Assembly (NCBI GenBank): GCA_910576925.1
Contig: CAJTKB010000019.1
Coordinates: 1-26,746, forward strand
Source: an uncultured Bacilli bacterium
GTDB lineage: Bacteria; Bacillota_I; Bacilli_A; RF39; UBA660
Direction of reading: 5' to 3'
DNA: 26,746 nt
Numbering within the stretch: the stretch's first letter is position 1; every line of letters begins with the position of its first letter. A model generated the notes under the pieces. The model made no database searches. It was not told the DNA's origin and saw nothing but the letters and a program-made list of their open reading frames with translations. Below are positions 20,692 to 26,746 of this stretch, piece by piece. The translations under genes and the position numbers were made by a program.

Positions 20692-21523
20692 TCGTTTAGT
20701 AATTATCTATATAATCTTTTTAGTGATTATTGCTATAGCAATTACTGGTTTTATGATAGGTCTATTAACTAATAGAGAAAAGATAGATTTATTTAAAAAT
20801 TTTAATAATAGGGAAGTAAAAACTATTTTGGATGTCAGTTATGAAATATCTGATTTTGAAAAGATAAATGTTGATACTAAGAGTTCAGATATTAAAATAA
20901 AACATTCAAAAGATAACAAGGTGCGTGTAGTAATATATGGAAATGATTACTCAATTGTTGATAGTAAAATTGATAGTGGTAGTTTAAATATAAGTAAGTA
21001 TTCTAAAAGAGAATATTGTATAGGATTTTGTTTTTATGATGATAAAGATATTATTATATATTTGCCTTCTGATATAAAAAGTAGTTTAAATATAAATTCT
21101 AATAGTGGAGATGTTGAGGTTGATACTTTTAAAAATTTGGATATCAATGTTGATGTTAAAAGTGGAGATGTTGAAGTTAAAGAAGTGTTTAAAGGTAATA
21201 TTACTACTAAGAGTGGAGATGTAGAGGTTCTATCAATAAACGATTCTATTATAAAGACAATTAGTGGTGATATCGAGGTAAAAAATGTGACAGGAAAGAT
21301 TGATTATTATACTAAGAGTGGGGATATTGAACTTGGTAGATTTGATATTTTAGAAAACTCAGTTATTAATACTTTATCTGGTAGTGTTTATATTTCAAAT
21401 ATAGGTAGTTGTTATATTGAGGCTAAAAGTCTAAGTGGAGATATTAATGTTAAACATAGTGATAGATTTTCTAAGATTGTTTTAGCTGTTAATACTTCTA
21501 GTGGAGATATTGATATAAAGTAA
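20678..21523 (+). CDS. DUF4097-family beta-repeat protein, membrane-anchored
   Basis: 281 residues. One N-terminal membrane segment (about 8-28) is followed by a right-handed-helix type repeat region, with SGD(V/I)EV recurring about every 20 residues from residue 140 on (SNSGDVEV, KSGDVEV, TKSGDVEV, ISGDIEV, KSGDIEL, LSGDINV, SSGDIDI). That is the hallmark of the DUF4097 (adhesin-like) family, whose genes are commonly next to HTH or DUF1700-type regulators. The repeats probably sit outside the membrane. Ribosome site TAGGAG lies inside the upstream gene; the 14-base overlap means coupled translation. Closed by the terminator at 21548. Confidence 0.88.
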   Translation: MKKNNRLVIIYIIFLVIIAIAITGFMIGLLTNREKIDLFKNFNNREVKTILDVSYEISDFEKINVDTKSSDIKIKHSKDNKVRVVIYGNDYSIVDSKIDSGSLNISKYSKREYCIGFCFYDDKDIIIYLPSDIKSSLNINSNSGDVEVDTFKNLDINVDVKSGDVEVKEVFKGNITTKSGDVEVLSINDSIIKTISGDIEVKNVTGKIDYYTKSGDIELGRFDILENSVINTLSGSVYISNIGSCYIEAKSLSGDINVKHSDRFSKIVLAVNTSSGDIDIK

Positions 21524-21547
21524 TAAGTTTATATTTTATAAAAGAGG

Positions 21548-21589
21548 GAGAATTTTGTAATTGTTAATATTACTAAATTCTCTTTTTTT
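21548..21589 (+). terminator. Intrinsic terminator after the XRE/DUF4097 unit
   Basis: GAGAATTT and GTAAT (21548-21561, one T-T mismatch between them) pair with ATTAC and AAATTCTC (21569-21582), 7-base loop, followed by seven T. Confidence 0.8.
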
Positions 21590-21616
21590 CTTATCAAAGT
21601 TTTTAATATATGATAT

Positions 21617-21622
21617 TATAAT
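21617..21622 (+). promoter_or_regulatory. -10 element for miaA
   Basis: TATAAT at 21617-21622 lies 28 bases before the miaA start. It is the first good box after the terminator and probably drives the run of genes to 24999. Confidence 0.45.
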
Positions 21623-21649
21623 ATTAGTTTAAAGGAGAGGTAGATGTAA

Positions 21650-22531
21650 ATGATTCTTGCAATAGTTGGGCCAACAGCAGTAGGTAAAACTAAACTTAGT
21701 ATAGAACTTGCTAAAATATATAATGGTGAAGTAATAAATGCTGATTCTATGCAAATCTATAAGGGACTTGATATAGGAACAGCTAAGGCTACTAAAGAAG
21801 AAATGCAACACATTCCTCATCATCTATTAAGTATTAAAGATGTTGATGAAGACTACTCAGTATTTGATTATCAAAAAGATGCTAGAGAATGTATTGATAA
21901 GATAAAAAACAAAAGGGGTGTTCCTATTTTTGTAGGAGGAACAGGTTTTTATTTAAAAGCAGCTCTTTATGATTATGATTTCTCAGAAGAAGATGATATA
22001 GATTTAACTGAATATGAAAATCTTTCAGATTTAGAGCTTAGTGAAAGAATTGACTCTTTTGAATGCGGGTTTACTTATGATAATAAAAATCATAGACGAA
22101 TGGTTAGACTTCTTGCTAAATTAGAAAGTGGTTGGATTCCAGCTCAATTAGAATTTGAACTTAAATATTCTGATGTGTTATTTATTGGTCTTACTACAGA
22201 TAGAGATACGTTATATAAAAAAATTGATAAAAGATTTGATGAGATGATTATACCTTTAATTGACGAAGTAAAGCCTTTCTTTATTAATAATATTAAAACA
22301 AGACCTTTGATGACTGGTATTGGTTATAAAGAACTATATCCATTTTTTAATAATGAAAAAACTTTACTAGAAGTTGTAGAAGAGTGTAAAAAGAATACTA
22401 GAAATTATGCTAAGAGACAGTATACTTGGTTTCAGAATCAAATGAATGTTAAATGGTTTAACGTGAATTATGAAGATTTTAGTAAAACAATAAGTGAAGT
22501 TGTTGATTATATAGAAGAGCATAGTAGTTAA
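21650..22531 (+). CDS. miaA: tRNA dimethylallyltransferase
   Basis: 293 residues. It adds a dimethylallyl group to A37 of tRNAs reading UNN codons, using dimethylallyl diphosphate. The P-loop GPTAVGKT is at 7-14. Asp32-Ser33 follow in INADSMQIYKGLDIGTAK. HHLLSI and VGGTGFYLKAAL are family signatures. The C-terminal KRQYTWFQNQ (about 258-267) matches the tRNA-binding segment. It is slightly short for the family but complete. AAAGGAGAGG stands 10 bases before ATG. The next gene follows after 20 bases in the same operon. Confidence 0.97.
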   Translation: MILAIVGPTAVGKTKLSIELAKIYNGEVINADSMQIYKGLDIGTAKATKEEMQHIPHHLLSIKDVDEDYSVFDYQKDARECIDKIKNKRGVPIFVGGTGFYLKAALYDYDFSEEDDIDLTEYENLSDLELSERIDSFECGFTYDNKNHRRMVRLLAKLESGWIPAQLEFELKYSDVLFIGLTTDRDTLYKKIDKRFDEMIIPLIDEVKPFFINNIKTRPLMTGIGYKELYPFFNNEKTLLEVVEECKKNTRNYAKRQYTWFQNQMNVKWFNVNYEDFSKTISEVVDYIEEHSS

Positions 22532-22551
22532 TAGTTAAGGAGGATATATTT

Positions 22552-23820
22552 ATGTTTTTTAATAAAAAGAAGATGAAGGAAGCAGATCTTGGAGCATGGG
22601 AAAAAAAATCATATATGCAAATTATTCCAAATAATGATAATGAAGATTTTATATCTGGTATTTTTGATAGAGTTTCTGCTATTGATGGAATAGATATAAT
22701 TGATAAAAAGCCAATAAGTGTACAGAGTTCTGGTAGTATAATATTTAATTATGATGGTGAAGAATATGAAGTTGGTTTTTATCCAATTAACTTTTCAGTT
22801 CCAGAGTATTATTTGGAACATTCGACCCTATTTACTGATGAAGAAAAAAAGGAAATAATGAATAAACAAGTTGCTTTGACTCTTTTTATGGATTTTAAAG
22901 AAAACTCTAGGAAGTCGTATCATCTTCAATTAAAGTTAGCAGTAGCTATGGTTCCTGATTTTATAGGAATTATGGATGAAAGTGCTGAAAGAATGTTACA
23001 TAGAAAATGGGTTAAGATGACTGCTTTATCTAAAATAGAACCAAGTTCCAGAGATTTATATACAATACAATTGATATCTGGAGAAAATGGTGAAGTATGG
23101 TTACATACACATGGACTTTGTAGATGTGGAATAACGGAACTTGAAATTTTGCAATCTAATCAAGAAAATTACCAAAATCATTATAATATTATTAATACAT
23201 ATGCTATGTACCTGATTGATAAAGATAAGGATTTTGATCCAAGAAGTAGTGGGGCTTATATTGGAGTTTTGGCAAATGGACAACAGGTAGTTGTTACTTG
23301 TAGAAGTTGGACAGAAGGCCTTAAAATGTATAAAGGTTTAAAACTTGGAGGCTTAACTGATAGGAATAATGGTCATAACTCAAAGACAAGTATAATATTT
23401 ATTTATAAAAATGAAAATGATGAAAATAAAGGAGTTCTTAGCAAAGTATCAATATATGATGAAGTATGGGGAGATAATCCAATATTTTTTATTACTAATG
23501 AGGAAACAGATAGAATGAAAGCTTTAGCAATGGAAAGATTTGATTATGTCAAAAAACTTTTTGCAGATGAAAAAAATCAAGTACTTATTAAGATTGGTCT
23601 TTTAGTTGATAGTAAAGATGATTTTGAGCATATATGGTTTGAACTTATTGAATTTAAGAAAAATAAGTTTAAATGTAAGTTAACACAAGAACCTTATAAC
23701 GTTAAAGATATGCATACAGGAGATGAAGTTTGGTTTAAGGTAGAGAACGTGACGGATTGGATAATATATACTCCATCTCTTACTATAACTCCAGAAAATG
23801 TATATTTACTTGATAAATAA
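22552..23820 (+). CDS. DUF4026-like protein with C-terminal DUF2314 (YegJ-like) domain
   Basis: 422 residues, soluble. The N-terminal two thirds show an EEYEVGFYPINFSVPE strand region, the AVAMVPDFIGIMDESAERMLHRKW segment, and WLHTHGLCRCGITELEIL (with two Cys and two His that could bind metal, about residues 184-192). I recall this as DUF4026. From about 345, IKIGLLVDSKDDFEHIWFELIEF followed by LTQEP and GDEVWFKVENVTDWI is the DUF2314 pattern. No enzymatic role is known. AAGGAGG ribosome site; in the miaA operon. Confidence 0.72.
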   Translation: MFFNKKKMKEADLGAWEKKSYMQIIPNNDNEDFISGIFDRVSAIDGIDIIDKKPISVQSSGSIIFNYDGEEYEVGFYPINFSVPEYYLEHSTLFTDEEKKEIMNKQVALTLFMDFKENSRKSYHLQLKLAVAMVPDFIGIMDESAERMLHRKWVKMTALSKIEPSSRDLYTIQLISGENGEVWLHTHGLCRCGITELEILQSNQENYQNHYNIINTYAMYLIDKDKDFDPRSSGAYIGVLANGQQVVVTCRSWTEGLKMYKGLKLGGLTDRNNGHNSKTSIIFIYKNENDENKGVLSKVSIYDEVWGDNPIFFITNEETDRMKALAMERFDYVKKLFADEKNQVLIKIGLLVDSKDDFEHIWFELIEFKKNKFKCKLTQEPYNVKDMHTGDEVWFKVENVTDWIIYTPSLTITPENVYLLDK

Positions 23821-23865
23821 GATTCTATTTTATTAATTTTTAATGTAATTTATGGGGGAATTAAA

Positions 23866-24999
23866 ATGTTAGTAGATAAATCAAATGAGTTATTACATAA
23901 ATATAATAGTATGAATAAGGATAATTCTAATTCTAGGGTAGATAGATATTTTCAAACAAAGACACTTAAAAGATTACAAGGCATAGGATTATTTTGTGGA
24001 ATGGATTATGTGGGAATTGAAGATTTAAAACCTATTTGTTATTATTCAAGATTGGATCATTCCAAAAATGTGGCTTATACAGCATCAAAATTGTCAGATG
24101 ATTTTAGTTGTGTTTTAGCTGGAGCTTTTCATGACGTTGGGACCCTTTCATTTTCTCATGTAAATTCATTTAAGAATGGTGATAGTCTTACACAAAGTAG
24201 GGATGAACTTTCTGTTAAACCGCTTCTTTTAAGAGACGATGAGTTATTAACTTATCTTGATGAAGATGGAATAGATATAGATGATGTATCTTTTTGTGAA
24301 AAGTATCCACTTATTGATAAACCTATTCCTTCTTTATGTCTTGATAGGGTGGAAGGAGGTATATTTGCTACTTGTCTTTTTTGGGCTCATTCTCATACAT
24401 TTGAAGAAATAGAAGATTTTTATAATATGCTTTGTTATTTTGAAAATTTAAATGGTATGTGTTTTGATATTTCATCAAAACGTTTAAGAGAATTTAATGG
24501 TGAGATTGTTTTAAATAATCACTTTTCAGAATATGATTATGAAGATTTTTTTAGAGCAATTAATGTTTATAGTAAAAAATTATTATCAAAAGAAAGTCGT
24601 TATATGATGGAGATTTTTGGAGCAATGTTTAGATATTATGAATATATTAATTTAATCACTGAAAAAGATTTATTTAAGTTAAGTGAAAAGGAAGTAATTG
24701 AGAAAATTTTAGATAGTAAATATAGAGATATCTTTATTGATGTTACTAGTTTTGATGAAGTATCATATGCTAAGGATTTAGATGATGGATTTGCAGTAAT
24801 ATCTAAGCCAAAGATAAGATATGCAACCCCATTGTGTTTTGGACAAATGACTGTTTGTGAAATTGCTGATATTTCAGGAGATTTTTATCAAGGGCTAAAT
24901 CCTTTATGGGATGATATACTTTTAACTGATAGACCAATTAAAGGTAATTTGAGAAATGAAACAGTAAAGATACTATCAAAGTATAAAAATAAGATATAG
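23866..24999 (+). CDS. HD-domain metal-dependent phosphohydrolase
   Basis: 377 residues. HD-superfamily metal ligands are visible: His65 in YSRLDHSKNVA, His89-Asp90 in AGAFHDVGTLSFSH, and Asp160 in LCLDRVEGG. This order and the DRVE motif resemble dNTP triphosphohydrolases and (p)ppGpp-type HD enzymes, though the residues after the HD core are unlike dGTPase. The C-terminal half has long helices. Substrate unknown: a nucleotide phosphomonoester or triphosphate is the likeliest guess. TGGGGGA ribosome site, 45 bases after the previous gene in the same direction. Confidence 0.82.
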   Translation: MLVDKSNELLHKYNSMNKDNSNSRVDRYFQTKTLKRLQGIGLFCGMDYVGIEDLKPICYYSRLDHSKNVAYTASKLSDDFSCVLAGAFHDVGTLSFSHVNSFKNGDSLTQSRDELSVKPLLLRDDELLTYLDEDGIDIDDVSFCEKYPLIDKPIPSLCLDRVEGGIFATCLFWAHSHTFEEIEDFYNMLCYFENLNGMCFDISSKRLREFNGEIVLNNHFSEYDYEDFFRAINVYSKKLLSKESRYMMEIFGAMFRYYEYINLITEKDLFKLSEKEVIEKILDSKYRDIFIDVTSFDEVSYAKDLDDGFAVISKPKIRYATPLCFGQMTVCEIADISGDFYQGLNPLWDDILLTDRPIKGNLRNETVKILSKYKNKI

Positions 25000-25048
25000 A
25001 CTGTGTTATATTATTTGTTAATATATTTTTAGAAAGGATATGTAATAT

Positions 25049-25597
25049 ATGAATGAAGAATTAATAGATGTTTTAGATGAGTATGGTGTTAAAACTGGTG
25101 AAATATTACCTAGAAGTGAAGTTCATAAGAGAGGACTTTGGCATAGAATAATAGTTGTGGCGATAGTAAATGAGAAAAATGAAATATTACTTCAACAGAG
25201 AAGTCATAATAAAGATAAAAATCCTGATAAATGGGATATTTCAGTTACTGGTCATTTATCAGCTGGGCAAGATTCTCTTTCCGCTGCTACTAGAGAAATC
25301 AGTGAAGAAGTAAGTGTAAGCTTAGGCTATAGTGTTGAAGTAAGAGACTTTAGATTTATGTTTTCTTTTAGAAAAGAAGAAAAGGTTAATGAAAATCATT
25401 ATGATAGGCAGTATTATGATTTCTTTGTATTACGACAAAACGGTTTAAGTGCTCAAAATATAAAATTTCAAACTAGTGAGGTACAAGATGTTAAGTTTGT
25501 TAGTATTAGTGAACTTAATGAGATGAGAGAGAAAAATATACTAGTTAATCGTGATGAGTGTTATGATGAGTTACTTAGATATTTATATAGAGTATAA
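25049..25597 (+). CDS. Nudix hydrolase (IPP-isomerase-like subgroup) with altered Nudix box
   Basis: 182 residues. The start ELIDVLDEYGVKTGEILPRSEVHKRGLWHR is the typical N-terminal region of the Idi-like Nudix group. The box runs from Gly68 with Arg82, Glu83, Glu86 and Glu87 (REISEE) intact, so the metal-binding glutamates are present. The early Glu is Gln74 and the late Gly is Ser89. The HKRGLWHR and DKWDISVTGHLSAG motifs are retained. It probably hydrolyses a nucleoside diphosphate derivative or related housecleaning substrate. AGAAAGGA ribosome site. Confidence 0.88.
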   Translation: MNEELIDVLDEYGVKTGEILPRSEVHKRGLWHRIIVVAIVNEKNEILLQQRSHNKDKNPDKWDISVTGHLSAGQDSLSAATREISEEVSVSLGYSVEVRDFRFMFSFRKEEKVNENHYDRQYYDFFVLRQNGLSAQNIKFQTSEVQDVKFVSISELNEMREKNILVNRDECYDELLRYLYRV

Positions 25598-25652
25598 TTG
25601 AAGTACTAATTTTAGTTGTCTCTTTTTTTGTTATATTTATATTAATTAATGT

Positions 25653-25658
25653 TATACT
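25653..25658 (+). promoter_or_regulatory. Extended -10 promoter for the YdcF-type gene
   Basis: TGTTATACT (TATACT at 25653-25658) with TTGTTA upstream at 25628-25633. A T-run at 25623-25629 after a short dyad (ACTAATTTTAGT) may end the previous transcript. Confidence 0.4.
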
Positions 25659-25686
25659 ATTAATACTAAAGAGTTGAGGGATAATT

Positions 25687-26426
25687 ATGACTGAAGATTT
25701 GATGAATAAAGAATTTTTAAAGAATTTGAAGATAATTTGGGATTATATGAACCTTAATATGGTATTAGAAAAATGTGATCTAATAATTGGTTGTGGTTGT
25801 ATGAATATGGATATTCCAGTTAGATGTGCTGAACTTTTTAAACAGGGTTATGGCAAAAAAATATTATTTACTGGAGGACTTGGCAAGGTTTCCAAAAATA
25901 TACTTAATAAAGCAGAAGCTGAAATATTTAGAGATATTGCAATAGCTGAAGGGATAGATAGTAGAGATATATTTATTGAAAATAAGTCTACTAATACTGG
26001 AGATAATTTTCGTTTTGCATTAGATATTATTAAAAATAATAATATAGATTTTGACAAAATACTTATTGTTCATAGTATGCTTTCTGAAAGAAGAACATTG
26101 AATGCTGCGAAGGCTATTATTAATAATAAGAAATTATTTATTACATCTCCTAATAAAACTTTTGATAGTTTTATTAAATATTTAAAAGATAATGAAGATA
26201 AAATTTATGATTCTATATCTTGTACAGTTGGTGATATACAGAGAATTATAATATTCCACAGTTTGGCTGGCAAGTAGAAGATGTTGTACCAAAAATTGTA
26301 TTGGAAGCATATTATTATCTAAAAAGTAAAGGGTATACAAAATTTATAATGAATAAAGAAGATATACAGAATATAATAAATGAAAATGGTCTTGTTAAAA
26401 AGATGGAACCTAATTATTTTAATTAG
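25687..26426 (+). pseudogene. YdcF/ElyC-type DUF218 protein broken by a frameshift
   Basis: The first frame (196 residues, 25687-26277) shows the DUF218 fold: LIIGCGCMNMDIPVRCAELFKQGYGKKILFTGG, then STNTGDNFRFA, KILIVHSMLSERRTLNAA and GDIQRIIIF. At that point family members continue with P-x-x-GWQ...P. The neighbouring frame encodes exactly that: PQFGWQVEDVVPKIVLEAYYYLKSKG and on to a TAG at 26424-26426. One base is missing near 26247-26256. With it restored the protein would be about 246 residues. No slippery heptamer is seen. Family members act in envelope maintenance; no membrane segment precedes the domain here. Confidence 0.8.
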
Positions 26427-26478
26427 AATATATTTACATATTTTTTTTATTTAAGAATACATTTTACTAGGTGAAAGT

Positions 26479-26746
26479 ATGCAAGAAATTATTATTAATG
26501 TTATGAATCAGTTTGGCTATTTTGGGATATTTTTGTTGGTTGTTATTGAAAATATTTTTCCTCCTATTCCATCCGAATTTATACTTATTTTTGGGGGAGT
26601 ACTTACTACTTATACCAGTATGGAAGTTTCTCTAGTAGTTTTATATGCCACTTTAGGTTCACTTGTTGGTGCATATATTTTATATATAGTAGGAGCTTTA
26701 TTAAATAAAGATAGATTATTAAAAATTGTTAATAGTAAAGTAGGTA
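26479..26746 (+). CDS. DedA-family membrane protein, N-terminal part
   Basis: The window ends inside this gene. The visible 89 residues hold an N-terminal FGYFGIFLLVVIENIFPPIPSEFILIFGG segment. Its E-x-x-x-P-P-x-P-S-E core is the re-entrant loop typical of DedA/SNARE-associated membrane proteins (lipid flippase-like, active in membrane homeostasis). A GSLVGAYILYIVG helix follows. AGGTGAAAG precedes the ATG at 26479. It lies 52 bases after the frameshifted YdcF-type gene, so they may share a transcript. Confidence 0.9.
   Translation, partial: MQEIIINVMNQFGYFGIFLLVVIENIFPPIPSEFILIFGGVLTTYTSMEVSLVVLYATLGSLVGAYILYIVGALLNKDRLLKIVNSKVG

Noticed and set aside
26240..26280. Programmed frameshift in the YdcF-type gene
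   Set aside because: No slippery heptamer or following stem-loop is visible; family members are encoded in one frame.
1..26746. CRISPR array, rRNA genes, or a restriction/defence island
   Set aside because: No regularly spaced repeats of CRISPR size, no rRNA-like sequence, and no recognisable nuclease, methylase or toxin-antitoxin set. The only immunity-type hint is the weak DUF1851-like call at 2421.
1..26746. Mycoplasma-type code (TGA as Trp)
   Set aside because: Trp is written TGG throughout and the transposase at 3-170 ends in TGA at the expected family length.

Overview
This is a very AT-rich chromosomal segment, best read as an uncultured low-GC member of the Bacillota (a gut Bacilli or Erysipelotrichia/RF39-like lineage). 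The reasons are strong AGGAGG-type ribosome sites, extended -10 (TGnTATAAT) promoters, short intrinsic terminators and anaerobic metabolism (pyruvate formate-lyase). TGA is a stop (the transposase at 168-170 ends in it) and Trp is TGG, so the genetic code is standard and not mycoplasma-like. The organism is inferred; no rRNA is present.

Positions 1-5143 are accessory DNA. The window opens in the tail of an IS3-family transposase whose right inverted repeat ends at 204. It abuts the C-terminal part of a large serine recombinase that has lost its front end. Next come a membrane-anchored Ntn hydrolase of the bile-salt-hydrolase/penicillin-acylase type, two small genes set between identical 12-bp direct repeats, a small Cys-rich protein, a possible structured RNA with a terminator, and a frameshifted small gene containing a perfect 19-bp inverted repeat. 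At 4596-4609 is a perfect 14-bp match to the left end of the same IS, so 205-4595 is bracketed by two IS ends in the same orientation.

Positions 5404-16934 are more ordinary: a glycosyltransferase/methyltransferase fusion and galE (surface sugar metabolism), an HSL-type esterase, oligoendopeptidase F, two or three unknown genes including a leucine-rich-repeat-like protein, pflB-pflA (anaerobic pyruvate cleavage to acetyl-CoA and formate), a YitT-family membrane protein and tRNA-Thr(CGT).

Positions 16935-21590 are a second accessory patch. It holds one unknown gene, a junk-rich gap with terminators, a fold-back repeat and a decayed second copy of the same IS3-family transposase, three unknown genes, and an XRE regulator with membrane helices overlapping a DUF4097 envelope-type protein.

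Positions 21600-26746 are a housekeeping-like run: miaA, a DUF4026/DUF2314-type protein, an HD-domain phosphohydrolase, a Nudix hydrolase, a YdcF-type gene broken by a one-base frameshift, and the start of a DedA membrane protein.

Several genes (4221-4492, 10847-11070, 17951-18440, 25687-26426) are each broken by what looks like a single-base indel. They could be real decay or residual assembly error; only reads can tell. I did not find a clearly novel multi-gene system. The best leads are the repeat-bounded small genes at 2396-3371, the membrane-anchored Cys-type Ntn hydrolase beside them, and the structured segment at 4109-4384.
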